Position numbers and translations under genes: made by a program | NCBI RefSeq assembly: GCF_008831285.2 | Contig: NC_045141.1 | Span: 7,987,353-8,051,352 of the forward strand | Length of the DNA: 64,000 nucleotides | Reading direction: 5' to 3' | DNA from: Nymphaea colorata | Taxonomy: Eukaryota; Streptophyta; Magnoliopsida; Nymphaeales; Nymphaeaceae | Shown: positions 32,641 to 44,130 of the stretch, piece after piece | Layout: each line of letters starts with the position of its first letter | Position numbering within the stretch: the stretch's first letter is position 1 | Notes under the pieces: model-generated | Seen by the model: only the letters and a program-made list of their open reading frames with translations | Database searches by the model: none | What the model was told of the DNA's origin: nothing

Positions 32641-33559
32641 GAACTTTAAAAGTCTGAAATCGAATCTCCACACTTGCATGTAGAAAAAAAAAAAGAACTT
32701 GTCAAGCTTGAGAAAACTCAGACCTTGGATCAATTACCCTTGTTAATGGAGGCAGAGACGGGTCACTTTCTCTTAAAATCAATTTTCAATAAAAACTTTA
32801 TTTTTCCTGCTTCGCATGCAAACTTCCTAGCCCACACCAAGCGAAGTGGGGTGCGAAGAATGAGCTCATAGGTATGCTCAACCGAATTTTTGTTGTTAAA
32901 AAAAGTCACATTTTTTAAACATATTTTAAGAAGTAAAATAATGGTTTTTTAACTCATCAATCTTTTATGCATTGTGATCTCTAGAATTTATATACTAATT
33001 TTGAATTTTGTTTTTCTACAGTGGGACCGGGAAGAACGGAGGAAGAACATAGTTGCTTTCATGCATCGCCTCTGTCTCGATCAGCTCTGTTGTCTTCCAA
33101 TTGTAATAATCAATCAATTTAAACTCATGGGGTCACAGTAAAAATCAATTGCAACCAGGAAAAAGAACACCAAATCCGATTGCAATCACAAAAGCTATTG
33201 ATAGGAATAAAGAAATACAGAAATAGAAATTTATGAAAGAAATGCAAAACATTATTCCAAGAAATTCTGCATGAGAATTGAGTCAATGAACAAGACGGCA
33301 AAGAAATGAAGGGCCTCAAGATGTTTGGAGAAGGAAATAATGGAGGGCAGCCAAAAAAGAAAAACGAAAAAAATCCAGTGGAAGTCGATGTAAACAATAT
33401 TTTTGAATTTCCATTGGATTCTTCCCCCAGGTTCACTTGTTCGAAACTCGAAGCAATGGATAGCTGAATTTCAAATGAGTCCAAGGTGAACTTATCCTCC
33501 CCAATTTTTGTATCTCGAAGAGCAGGTATCTAGACCTTAAAAGAAATAAAAATAAAAAT

Positions 33560-33690
33560 GAAAATTCACATGTAAAAAAAATGTTACAAAATTCACATAT
33601 GATGTAAAAAATTTAAAAAATTATATTTTTGCTGTGGTTTTAAAACTATAATTCAGTCCCCCATGAAAAATTCCTGACTCTGCCCCTGCT
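33560..33690 (-). mobile_element. MITE end, GGGGCAGAGTCAGG type
   Basis: On the minus strand it starts CAGGGGCAGAGTCAGGAATTT at 33690. The counterpart in copy B ends at about 58502. It belongs with the hAT-like MITEs at 34003 and 56249. Confidence 0.5.
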
Positions 33691-34002
33691 TGTTTCTTAG
33701 ATGGCAATATAGGAATCCGACGAAGACAAATGAGAGAGGAAAAAACACGGTCGATAAGTCACAAACATAGAGCATGAGAAGCGGAAGTGAAAGGGTGAGA
33801 ACACACACAGTTGGTACTTAGAAGGGTGGTGTTGATTAAAAGTCTATACCATTGAATAATTATACCTGTATAGATTTGTCTTTTATGTATAGTTTGATCA
33901 TATAGAAACCTTTAACTGGTAACTTGTTTCTAGAAAATTGTTTCGAGGAATCACTGGAATGGGAACCATTGTCCCCATTCTAGTTATGAGCCATGCATGA
34001 TC

Positions 34003-34196
34003 AGGGGCCGTACCAGGGGGCAAACTATAGTTTCAAAATTTTAACAGGGCCAGAAATACAAAAATAGAAAATTTCAAAATTTTTATATACATTAAACTAA
34101 AATTTTTTAGATTTACATAAAATTTTTTAAAGTTTTTAAAATCTGAGGGGAGGAGGGGGCAAGGCTGCCTGCCTGCCCGCCCTTCCCTCCACCCTT
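34003..34196 (+). mobile_element. MITE, CAGGGGCCGTACCAGG start
   Basis: It carries the AAACTATAGTTTCAAAATTTT and TTTATATACATTAAACTAAA core and a GGGGAGGAGGGGGCAAGG right part. The copy-B counterpart is at about 58817-59010. Shared by both copies, so it was inserted before the duplication. Confidence 0.5.
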
Positions 34197-34934
34197 GCGT
34201 GTGATGGAATGGAATGAAGTTTCTAGGATGAGTGTTCTCATGTTTGATGAAAGAAAATGGGCTTGGTGATAGGGCAGACCCTCAACCCCCTCTTGGCAGA
34301 AGTCATTCCGTGGCCAATGCAAAGAGCAAGGTGAACATCTACCTTCACAATGCATCCAATTGAAGCAACACTCACTGATGTGTTCTTGTTTAACATACTA
34401 TTATTGTGCTCTTCTTAATCCTGCCAAGTAAATTGCCAACCACTGTTGACTGGAGGTGAAGGAGAAAGGAGAAAAAGCTGCTGTGGGGGGAGGGGATTGT
34501 GTGGGGGAGAGAAGGCCAAGCGGTAACAAGCAAGCAATAAAAGAAATGAGAGTCAACATAAAATTAGTATCTCAATTCCGCAGCAAAGAGGCAAAGAGGA
34601 CACTAGTTAGCAAGGTAGATCACAAGGCAATAGAGAAGGCCTAAGGTATTGATGTGGCAAGCAAGAAGGAGCCAAAGAAAGGCCATGGCACAGGGTGAGG
34701 GGCCATCTCAAGTGTAAGTATATAACAATTGTTATAATAGTTTATTGTATCTTGTCATGCAACCTTCTGTATCTTTTTAACTTACTGAAGTGTAGAGACC
34801 CTAAAAGCAATGGAAAGTTGAACATTCGGATTCTGGTGCTCATCAAATTGTGGCTACAACTTATACTGAGGGCGTTGCAATTTTTACTGACGCATTCCTC
34901 CCATGGTACAACTATTAATTTTTTTTTTGTAGTG

Positions 34935-35940
34935 TTAATCAGGTTTTCCATTGAAAAGAAAACAAGGAAAAGAATAAAACTGAACCATTAAACCGCCACC
35001 ATAGACTTTTCAGAGCTAGAAATAAACAATGAAGATCAAATCTTCAGCAGCTGAACTTTGGAATGGTTAACAAACAGAACGATTTGTTGACAAAACAAAA
35101 CATCTCTCTCTCTCTCTCTCTCTTTCTTTCTCTCTAAAGTATAAGCTCTATTTCCTAAGAAAAACTACAAATCTAGCGAGGAACAAGAGCACAAATTGAA
35201 TGTAAAAGAAGGAAACATGTACAAATGAAAGCAAAATAAATTTAGGGTTTTATATTAATTATCATCCTCACCCACTCTAAATGAACTACCCATTCATTTA
35301 AATAGACCTTCCTAACTAATTGTATTTTGGATCCCCTATAAGATCCAATTCATGTGAACCTGCACCATTGATCCATTCTTCAATCAGATCTGAGCGCACT
35401 TCTGCTGTCACTCTCTCTTTAAATGTGTGTGTGTGTATAATGAAAGTTAGTGAAAAGTAGACCACTTGCGTAAGAGACAAAAACTAGACCTGTTAAAATT
35501 AATTATTAAAACATTTTTGGGCAATCTAACCTCATAAATATGATCTTAATAGTGATTTGATGAGAAACATATATTAGGTTAGTCATTTTCTTATTTAAAT
35601 ATTTTTTTAATAATAAAAATATAAACGACTCTCATAACATTAGATTTTGACTTTGCAGTGGGGCAGAATGGTTTCAAACTTACATATCTACATCTCAGCA
35701 TTCTGTAATTCTATTTGAAGATGTATGGATCCAATTCGAAGACATAAGAGTTGGATCTAGTTTGAAATTTTATTGCATTCACCTGTTTTAATATGTGTCG
35801 TGTGTTTTGATTGGATCAAAATCATATCTATAACGATTACTAGAGAGAGAGGTGTAGAAGCAGTGGAGCGTAAACACTTACAGTAAACATGGCACAAACA
35901 CAACATTTTCATGTGTACATGCTATCATTTGACTCGACTA
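34935..35940. other. No gene; duplicated non-coding flank
   Basis: AT-rich sequence shared with 59782-60775. It includes a (CT)n run at 35103-35135 and a (GT)n run near 35424. Confidence 0.6.
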
Positions 35941-36009
35941 ACTATTGGCAGATGCTAGCACCCATTTGACTGTGTGTTTGAGAGGCCGGAGCATCTTGAC
36001 AGTTGGAGA

Positions 36010-36062
36010 AATCCATACATGTACACATGCACACAGACACAAACACACACACACATACACCA
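36010..36062. repeat. CA-rich microsatellite
   Basis: Imperfect CA repeats; the equivalent in copy B (60830-60850) is shorter. Confidence 0.8.
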
Positions 36063-36350
36063 GGCTTTCGCCAGAGTATGTGCTGTATGCTCAAACCCAA
36101 CATCTAACAAAATTTTGGATTTTGACTGGTGGATGCTTTGGATCGAATTCATTTCACACTGTCATTTTAGATTAGTATGTAGGATAGGCCGAAGCCACAG
36201 ATATACCAAATCTTTTGTGGCACCCTTTGGTCTTCCTTACTCGCACTTGATTACAGATCTCAGCTCTGGTCTTCTTGTGAGCTTCTACAGAGTCCCAGCA
36301 CAGTTTCGTCAGTCCCCACTGATAATGACATGTTCCCAAAGACATGATTA

Positions 36351-37029
36351 ACCCAATATCCAGATGACTTTGGATTTTGAAAAGTCAAATATTGTACAAA
36401 ATCTCATGTTAATTAAATGTTGGCAAAAACAAACTCAAGTAAATGAAAGTTAAAGATTTAAAAAAAAGAATAACTTGAAGGATGTTTAGATTGAAAGATA
36501 ATTGAGGCACTATAAAAAGAACCTTTAAGAAAGCGTTTTTCACATAAAAATGCAGTTCTGTATCAAGTACTTAACCTGCTGTGCGTTAAAAGTATATTTT
36601 AAAACTTGAGCAGTCTTAACATAGTGTAGCTTTTCTTTTAACTTCTTCGAAAGGAAAAATATCGAGATACAACTTGCCATCAAGCTACTACATAGTTATT
36701 GCATAAGAAATAAGAATAAAAATGTCAAATAACAATTAAATGACGATTCCATAATCAATATGGCTATCTGTGTTGTGACCTGCACTTTAGTTTTGGAGGC
36801 AAAAAAATTACCTTGGAAACAATCAAGTGAAAGTAAATACCCTGGTGTGTAACGGTATCCATGTTGCCATCTTGATACACCAATGCAGCATCGAGCAGCA
36901 ACTTGGTACCATAACCTCCCATCTGTAATGCTCCCGTCTCCCCAACACCTGATTATTGGATAGTCGACTGAGCTAGTGATCATGTGCCTATGAATTGCTG
37001 TAACCTTACCAATTATTCTTTGATGTCTA
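36351..37029. other. No gene recognised
   Basis: AT-rich sequence. The first part (CCCAATATCCAGA) resembles 50766-50850 downstream of NLR1. A 95-codon minus-strand frame at 36696-36983 has no recognisable feature. Confidence 0.5.
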
Positions 37030-37760
37030 GAAAAAAATCTGTCGTTATTGCTAATGGATCTTCATGAATGTTCTAGGAGTAGGATAATAGGATTTTCTTA
37101 GAAATCATATCAAATCTAAAGCACTTTCTATGGGAGATGTCTCACCTAACTTGTCTGTTTCAAAGATCGTTAAAGATTTAAATTGTCATGTTATTTTGTC
37201 CTCCACTAATGTTATATTGCAAGACACTATTTTGAAGAGGAAGATTGGTGATGGAACTCAAGAAAATGACTTATATATGCTGAAAATTAATGCATGCTCC
37301 TTGACTACCCAAATCAGTCATGATGGGGAGCTTTGACATGAGAGACTTGCTCATCCATCATGACACAACCTGAATATTTTATTACCAAATTTGAATTATG
37401 ATTCCTGTGTTTGTGAAACTTGCAAGCATGCTAAATTGTCCATAGACTCTCGTTCTATGAATCTTTGAATAAGCTTTGTCTCCATTTGAACTAGTGCATA
37501 CTGACGTGCCGGGACCAGCCCCAGTGAACTCATACTCAATTTTCATTATTATCTCACATTTATTGATGATTTTTCACAAACTACTTGGTTATTTAGCATA
37601 AACCAAAGATGAAGTTTTTGCTAAATTTTCTAAAATTTTACAAAATAGTTTAAACTCAATTTGGAATTGGTATAAAATGTTTTCAATCTGACAACGGTAC
37701 TAGATATGGAAACCAGTTTTCTGAACAATTTTAAAGAGAAAGTGGGAGGAACCATCAATT
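37030..37760 (+). mobile_element. Ty1/copia pol fragment (pre-integrase and integrase)
   Basis: Translated pieces read like copia Pol in several frames. They are VVIANGSS near 37042 (protease end), LYMLKINA near 37275, HERLAHPS near 37337 with CETCKHAKLS near 37413 (the HHCC GAG-pre-integrase), and an integrase-core stretch with SQTTWLF near 37575 and FQSDNGTRYGNQF near 37683. Several stops and frame changes interrupt it (for example TGA at about 37334). No RT or LTR was found with it, so it is a fragment unrelated to the minus-strand copia at 45329-49212. Confidence 0.75.
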
Positions 37761-38384
37761 CGCTGGTGATGGAGCTAAAGGAGTGTGGATATTGCTGGCT
37801 CCTAGAGGAGGCATGTTGGAGGGTGAGGTAGAGGTGCTAGAGCAGATTTTTAGCTTCCACACAGAATATGGTGAACAGATAATAATAATCTCTTTGGTTG
37901 ATGCTCTAGTCTGAAAGCTACATCTACACCTTGATGGAAGGAGAGTGGGGGCTGTTTGCAGCAGAATTTTAGAAGGTTTTGACTACAGAGTGAAGCAGGA
38001 AAAAGGTCATAGTTGCTCATAGTTGGTCTTCTCTTTTTGGCCATCTTTGGTGTGTTCATAATGCCCATCTAATGGAGAGGGGAAATTTATTTTGTGCAGA
38101 CCAACAGCTGCTCATAGTTGGTCTTCTCTTTTTGCTCATCTGGAGGGTTTAGTCAACCCTTTGTTTTTCTGATTGTGAAAATTAGCATTTGTAAAATGCT
38201 AACCTTTCCCAGTATAGGGGATTTTGTTTAAATAAAGGTAAGAGGCCTAACCCCCATAAAGCTGTTATTGCGAATGGATTTGTTTTTACCTGTCAAAATT
38301 CAAGAATATGCTTGTTGAATCCATTTTCAAGCTGATATGAATCCAATACATTTTCAAGCTGATACGAATCCAATCCATTTGCAG
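37761..38384. other. No gene; short duplicated motif
   Basis: The sequence GCTCATAGTTGGTCTTCTCT occurs twice (about 38016 and 38110). A GTAAGAGGCCTAACCCCC motif near 38240 resembles a LINE 3' end. Confidence 0.45.
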
Positions 38385-38690
38385 TGGGTGTGGTGTCACT
38401 CCCGACTTGAGGAATTGCAACTGGAAGGTTTCACCGGGGACATCACCTTTGGAGGCTACTGGAAATGCCTCGCGAAACTAAGACACCTATGGCTTTTTGA
38501 CCTCCCCAATCTCAAGTCTCTGGTGGACTTTAATAATATTACTCACCAACAAAAAGTTGCAGTAGCAAGAACATGTCCCAGGGATGCAATGGAAAAGATC
38601 GCCTGACTCTCCAAGCTTGAATTGTTGACAATTGACAGCTGTTCTGCAGTCCACCTGCAGCAGGAGTTAACGGACCTTGACTGCTTCTGT
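38385..38690 (+). pseudogene. NLR remnant, C-terminal LRR fragment (NLR0)
   Basis: The frame 38337-38606 includes an LRR module, QWVW...LEELQLEGFTGDI, GGYWKCLAKL and PNLKSLVDFNNIT. This is the module found twice at the end of NLR1 (49477-50100). It continues past a TGA near 38604 into KLELLTIDSC and QQEL, matching the NLR1 terminus. Nothing upstream in the 4 kb before it encodes coiled coil or NB-ARC, so only the 3' end of a former NLR is left. It has the same orientation as NLR1 and NLR2 and marks a third copy in the cluster. It cannot be functional. Confidence 0.8.
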
Positions 38691-38974
38691 TCCTGACATG
38701 CCTGCCATCTGTTTTCTCTTGTGAAGGCTGTTGACATGGATGAACCTAGCACAGGACTAGATTTTGAACCATGCAAAACAAGATGGAGATGGTGATGTCC
38801 AGCTTAGATTCACGTTGGTGGTATCAATTAGCGAAGGAAGGAGCATGATTTCAGCATCTACTGTTGGTGGTGTCTATATAGATTTTTCATATTCTAGATT
38901 GTATCAAATTTTATAATGATAATTATTCAAAAAAGATTGTACTTACGTTCAAATCAAAATTTGTAGTGTGTGTA

Positions 38975-38980
<6 letters not shown>

Positions 38981-39026
<46 letters not shown>
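38981..39026. repeat. (TA)n microsatellite
   Basis: Uninterrupted TA run following a short GT stretch. Confidence 0.93.
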
Positions 39027-39031
<5 letters not shown>

Positions 39032-39850
39032 GCCACAACTGGCACAATTTTCATGGTCATTTCTGTGGGTAATGCAAAAAACTGCTTTGTTTGTTACACG
39101 CAACAGCCACGTCGTTAACTTGTGTCTGTTAAAAATGATTGACACCCCTAATAGCCACGGTGTTTACCTTGCCTGAAACCCAGTAGGCAGGAATGCTATA
39201 ACTACAGCTCCCTGAAGGACAGTGCATGCACCTTCCCTGAAGTGAAAAGGATGTACCAACTGCACCGCTTAAGATCTGCATCTTTCTATTTTGTTGCAGT
39301 TCCTTTCTCTTCTTCAGATAAATCTTTTTCTTTTCATGTATTTGCAGTAAGAAATATACCCAAGTTAATAAAGAGAGAATATAAAAGGAGGCAAGATTTA
39401 CTTTGGGTGAAAAAGTTGTCTATTTACTTTGTTCATAACTCCTACTCCAACACCAACAGTACTTATAGACATCACATGATTATTTATTATCATTACTGTA
39501 AAAGAATTTTTAATGTTCCCACCTGAGGTATGCACACAAACTGAGTGACCACTTATTCCAATTTTGCCAGTAGAATTGGGCGTGTGGCACATGGGAAATT
39601 AACTGTTGTTAAACTGATATCTGTTGTGCAGTGATGTGAGTCATTAAGAGCTAAAAATCTGTCTGTCTTCTTCTGCAGGATGACCAAATGTTGAAGATCA
39701 ATCAGGAATTGTATGATCTAACTTTAATTAGGTGTACTTATCTTGGGCAAGAAAATGATTGCTAATGGATGGACAGCCATTTGATCCCAATGCTCGTTAC
39801 AATTTCTCATATGTTATGACATTTTGATTTTATACATATATATATACATA

Positions 39851-39937
<87 letters not shown>

Positions 39938-41450
39938 TTTTTGTGTGTACATGTGTGTAATAAAGTGGCACAACATGTGTTCAATTTTAAAATATAAGTT
40001 GAGAACGCAATGGGAATGTGGTTCAATAGTCACAGAAAGCACGTGTTTTGTAAAAAAAAAAATATGAAAAAAACATGATAAATTAAATAGCGGTTCAATA
40101 CTTTAAAAAACACGTTATTTTGAAAAACAAGAAACACATGTTCTTAATGTGTTTTTTTACTTTTTTCATTTTCTTCAGTTTTTTAATGTGAAATAGTTTT
40201 TTTTATTTTCTATTTTTTATTTGTTGTAAATCTACTTATCTTGTGATGTTTGTGTTATTAGTTTCTCAATTATTTTATTTTTCTCTCATTTTTAGTTTTT
40301 AGATTTTTAAAAAAATTAATTGTATTTTTGTCATGTTTTTCAAGCTTGCCCTAATATACTTGAGAAAAACCTCATTGTTTAAAACCTCGAGACGTTATTT
40401 GTGACTATGGTTCAGTCACACGAACTGATTCAACCAACTAACAATAATTTGTAATAAGGTCTGTTACTCCTAAAGAAATCTTTGCTCGACTCTCAAGAAA
40501 GAGAGCGCTTTCTCCTTCAAGAAAATTTTGGAACCAGCTAACTGAACGTAGGAATGAAGATGATGCACATCAGATAAAGACATCATGTAAGGAAAATCAA
40601 GAAAAGAGGGCAGTCATGTTGATGACCAACTATTTCCACATGTTCAAGGGGTAGACTCTTGTTGATGTAAGTTACATTGCAAGGTTTGGTGATGTTGAAA
40701 ACATGAAACTGACATCTTGGATGTGCATACTCGTTCATGCATATCTATAGACATACTTGACCTGACATCCAGAACTTTGAAATTAATGTGGGGGAATGAG
40801 GTGAAGGACTTGTCATTTTCAGAGACAAAGAAAGTCAAAATTTTACCATCTATTATTGTCTTGGGATTTAAACCATGCTGTGCCATTAATGTTGAATATA
40901 GAACAAGTTTCAGATACACAGAGAGGGGAAAAAAATTGAGGGGTGTCATGTCAACATGAAAAGTGTTTGGCAAAGAGTAACATGGCTGCCATATGCGAAA
41001 GCAAAGTGCAGGGTCCATGTCATGCAGCCAGAACTTCTTGGTGGTTGAGGTCCCTGAGGCAACATCTCTTTGGTGATGGAATCTCATTCCTCATGGGTGG
41101 ACTCCTTTTTTGTCACTCAACTGTCTCCTTTCTCTATCTCTCTCTCTCTCTCTCTCCCTTTCTGCCACACACACATACACAGATGCATGCAAGCATGGAT
41201 GCATATTCACACATACAGAGTAAAGCAGAAAAAAAATTAACTAGAAAATGTCAGATGGAAGTTTGAAGTTTGAAGAAATAGATAGAAAGTACCCCAGTTG
41301 CTGCTTCACACCATGCCTTTGTTGTTAAGCTGAGCAAACTTGCTCCATAGATTGCATACACAGACAAAAGATGGAAATTAGGCAATGTTCCAGCAATAAA
41401 AGGAGGCTATGTCACCAAATCAGTTGAAGTTACCATATGGAATGAAGACA

Positions 41451-41486
<36 letters not shown>

Positions 41487-42350
41487 AGGGTTAAAGGGGC
41501 TTCTTCCTCAATGAATTTGTAATGCAATCTTTTAGTGCTTAAAGCCAGTTCAAGAACCTTGCAGCCATTCTTTTGGGTCTATCATAAATAAAATTCTTTT
41601 ATCACTGTCTTTTTGACTCCTGGATGCATTGGATTAAATTCATTTCATAACTGTCTTTTTTTCGCTTTAGTTTGTACAAATACCCTTTGGCTACCGTAAA
41701 GAAAATGATGTTCCTGTCACTTTGTCTATTTTACATGTGGATATTAGGGATTAAGTTCGTATCAGAACTGCCTTTTTTTTGCTTTAGTTTATACAAATAC
41801 CCTTGGTCTTTCCTAATTAAAATGATGCTCTTGTCACCTCTTAGATTGAGCCTGTTGATTCCTTCCTTGAAGAGTTGGCTACCAAAGGGCCATTAACTCA
41901 TGATCACCACATGGGTGCTCTCTAGTTTCCTTTAAAAAAAAACAAAAAAATAGGCAGAAGGGCAACCATGTGCATGGTGTCCTTTTCTTCTTTTCTTTTC
42001 TCCTTTCTTTAATGGACAGGTAGATTTGATTCTCCATTTTCAAATGGGTTGGCCCTCCATGATGAACACATTGTTATTTTTAGAGTGAGTGGGAGTTTTT
42101 GAGTGCATCCATCAACATCATTTTGGCTATGAAACTAAAAGGCCCCATTGTACTACCTCTACCACTTAAATATTCCAAGTGTCACCCACTCAAGGACTGC
42201 CTAGCTCATTGATGCCCACTTCGAGCTAGGCTTTTTCTTTTTGGCTTCTTTAATTGACAGAAAATGATTTGTTATTTTAAAATACAGGTTGGAGCATGGT
42301 AGGTTTTGAACCTGAAAAACTGAGGAACTCTGCTCCAGCCTGTCTTCTAA
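39027..42350. other. Intergenic, no gene recognised
   Basis: This holds microsatellites at 39831-39934 (AC then TA), 41132-41160 (TC) and 41449-41487 (AC then AG). A direct repeat of about 118 bp spacing (near 41633 and 41751) shares GCTTTAGTTT(G/A)TACAAATACCC and resembles 36128-36175. Overlapping open frames at 40644-41087 (minus, 147 codons) and 40717-40959 (plus) show no motif and cannot both be coding; I do not call either. Confidence 0.55.
39831..39934. repeat. Compound (AC)n(TA)n microsatellite
   Basis: About 100 bp of AC followed by TA dinucleotides. Confidence 0.95.
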
Positions 42351-42480
42351 AATTGGCAACCAGAAATATAAGAAGGAGGGATTATTCTTTCTTATAAAAT
42401 CAGCAACTAGAAATTAAAGAAAGAGGGATTATTCTTTCTTATGAAATCAGCAACTAGAAATTAAAGAAAGAGGGAAACCC
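42351..42480. repeat. 47-bp tandem repeat upstream of NLR1, three units
   Basis: Units begin CAAC(C/T)AGAAAT at 42357, 42404 and 42451. Each contains AAGAAAGAGGGATTATTCTTTCTT-like sequence (written here as its arms AAGAAAG and CTTTCTT), an inverted repeat. The array ends about 90 bp before the NLR1 start codon. NLR2 has the same array with four units. Confidence 0.85.
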
Positions 42481-42496
42481 ATTGTATTTATTCCCT

Positions 42497-42515
42497 CTCT
42501 CTCTCTCTCTCTGTC
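42497..42515. repeat. (CT)n tract in NLR1 5' region
   Basis: A pyrimidine tract between the 47-bp repeats and the ATG, conserved in position in NLR2 (61451-61484). Such tracts are common in plant 5' leaders. Confidence 0.7.
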
Positions 42516-42567
42516 TCACTTGAAAATTGCAACTCTTCCTCTTCCACCTACTCAGAAACCAGGGAAG

Positions 42568-42918
42568 ATGGCAATAGTAATCGATGCACTTGCAGAAGCA
42601 GCCATTTCTAATTTGTTCCAGTCTGTAACGAGTTTGTTGAAAGACAAGGTGGACCTCCTCTGGAATGCCAAAGTCGAACTCGAGAAGCACCAAGAGAAGC
42701 TGAAACGCTTGCAGGATACCATCAAAGTCGTAGAGAGAAAACCATTTTTCAGGAACAAGCACAACAGAGATCTGGAGGCGCAGCTGAAGGACGTTTTCTA
42801 TGATACCAAGGACGTCATCGAAGGATATGAAACCATAATTGAGCTCAGGAAAAGAGAAAAGAGTTCTATAACTTCATGGAACAAGGTAAGAAAGCCCTGG
42901 ATCACTTTGTGCTCTTGA
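42568..42918 (+). CDS. NLR1 coiled-coil (Rx_N) segment
   Basis: The frame has 117 codons: MAIVIDALAEAAISNLFQS, amphipathic leucine-spaced helices (LEKHQEKLKRLQDTIK), and LKDVFYDTKDVIEGYE. This is the pattern of the N-terminal four-helix Rx_N domain that mediates helper or self-association. It ends at TGA 42916-42918, where NLR2 has TGC, and homology continues in frame to 43140. AAGGTAAGA at 42884-42892 looks like a splice donor. However, the aligned NLR2 sequence reads straight through with conserved residues, so an intron here is unlikely. Confidence 0.75.
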   Translation: MAIVIDALAEAAISNLFQSVTSLLKDKVDLLWNAKVELEKHQEKLKRLQDTIKVVERKPFFRNKHNRDLEAQLKDVFYDTKDVIEGYETIIELRKREKSSITSWNKVRKPWITLCS

Positions 42919-43158
42919 TTTAAGGAACATATATCTGCTTCTTACCAACTTGGGAATAAAATTCAAAAGATCAACCAATGGCTTAATGAAATAGAACAAC
43001 GTAAGGAAATGGTGGATTTGTTCAACACAACACCAAAAGTTAAGAGTGAGAATCCTATTGGTGGTGAACATGACAATCCTCGAGAGACAACCCATCTCAT
43101 AGGTACTGCAAAACCACCCATGGGTATGGTGGATGATAAATAGAAACTAAAAGAACTC

Positions 43159-44130
43159 TTGTTTGATGGTTTTACAGAGAGTAGTGGGCCAGGAAAAGAT
43201 GGTGTTTCTATTGTATCCATTGTAGGTCGACGCGCGATTGGGAAAACAACTCTTGCAAAAATGGTATTTAATGAAGTCAAAGAACAGTTTGGGAACCACA
43301 ACTGGTGGGTTTGTGCTTCAGAGAAGCCAAATCACATGGGTTTGCTGCAAAAGATACTAAAGGAAGTATGCAAGAAATCAGAAGGAGAACCCCTTAAGGA
43401 TAGTACTTCCTTCCCTGGTTTGTGTACACGATTACAGAGTGAGCTATCAAAGTGCAAGTTCTTATTGGTCTTAGATGATGTATGGGAATTGGATAGGATA
43501 ACAAGATTTTGAGGCATCCTGTTGGGAGGTGCAAAGGATAACAAGATTTTGATCACCAGAAAAAAGGTTGAAGTCTCCCATGGGATTGGTGCTAAAATGC
43601 ATAAATTGCTAGAAATTCCAATGAAAGTTGGAGCTTGTTTCTGCATGTGGCATTTAAACAAGAACATGATTTGGAGAGTCACAATTTGAAAAGTGTTGGG
43701 TTGAAAATAGTGGAGAGGTGTGGTGGGTTGCCACTTGTTGTCCAGACGGTAGGATCCTTAATGCGTACAAAAAGGATGACGAAAGGCGACTGGGAAAGCG
43801 TTGAGAAAAGTCAGATTTGGGAATGGAAGATGCCTGCCTCATCATCATCCTGAAATATGTGGTAGCATTCTTCCTGGTCTCATGCTGAGCTATGATGACT
43901 TGCCACAATATTTGGGGAGTTGTTTTGTATATTGCTGCATTTATCCAAAGGATTCTGAGATAGAAAGGGATAGATTGGTCATGCAATGGATGGAGCATTG
44001 ATTGATTGACCAAAAGAAAGACATTGATGTGGAAGTGACTGCGAACCAATGGATTAATGATTTGATAAATCGGTTCATGATTGAAGAAACTGATAACAAG
44101 AATCTCAAATTGCATGACATTTTTCATGAC
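43159..44130 (+). pseudogene. NLR1 NB-ARC region
   Basis: The NB-ARC nucleotide switch is split over three frames. Walker A-like GRRAIGKTT is at 43225-43251. Kinase-2 FLLVLDDVWE lies at about 43459-43488, with both aspartates kept. A TGA at 43510 lies in a segment copied from 40 bp downstream. RNBS-B is weak (ILITRKK). GLPL (CGGLPLVVQTVG) is near 43721, RNBS-D (CFVYCCIYPKD) near 43923, and MHD is replaced by LHD (KLHDIFHDL near 44110). ATP/ADP exchange would be lost because no single frame covers the domain. Confidence 0.85.
43495..43552 (+). repeat. 18-bp templated duplication in NLR1 kinase-2 region
   Basis: AGGATAACAAGATTTTGA occurs at 43495-43512 and again at 43535-43552. In NLR2 only the second site has related sequence; the first has GAGTGGTGGGGAGAG. 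The copied tract brings in an in-frame TGA. Confidence 0.8.

Larger units (their letters stand above)
26726..34934. mobile_element. CACTA-type remnants, copy A
   Basis: The right boundary reads TTTTTTTTGTAGTG (34921-34934), the complement of a CACTACAAAA end. Subterminal GACGCATT and TTTTTACTGACG words lie just inside. A likely left boundary is the CACAAAAAAA stretch at 26726, followed by words like GTCAGTAATAG and CTGTCAGTAAG (26900-27170). A second, inner right boundary lies near 30513 (in copy B the same site is TTTGTAGTG at 57446). No transposase was seen, so these are non-autonomous or deleted En/Spm-like elements, possibly nested. Confidence 0.45.
25705..36200 (+). repeat. Duplicated intergenic block, copy A
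   Basis: This block matches 53549-60950 in the same order and orientation, interrupted by copy-specific insertions. Anchor pairs are 26534/54097, 27472/55052, 29521/56465, 30454/57387, 33095/57925, 34456/59317, 34934/59781 and 35945/60778. Copy A alone has about 0.7 kb at 28645-29342 and about 2 kb at 31110-33090. It lies upstream of NLR1 as copy B lies upstream of NLR2, so the repeat unit appears to be intergenic block plus NLR. None of the short open frames is convincingly coding: where I compared the two copies the frames shift or stop differently. Confidence 0.85.

Noticed and set aside
25705-36200. Small open frames conserved between copies A and B (for example 26534/54097 and 27472/55052) as genes
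   Set aside because: Conservation follows from the DNA duplication. The frames differ in length and end, and the sequences are AT-rich TE debris.
39831-40042. Open frames of Tyr-Ile and Cys-Val runs
   Set aside because: Translations of AC and TA microsatellites.
40644-41087. 147-codon minus-strand open frame overlapping an 80-codon plus-strand frame
   Set aside because: No recognisable domain, no paralogue in the duplicated block and no supporting splice or start context. Left uncalled.
42884-42892. Splice donor AAGGTAAGA ending the NLR coiled-coil exon
   Set aside because: The same site in NLR2 reads through in frame with conserved residues, and no convincing acceptor follows before conserved coding sequence.
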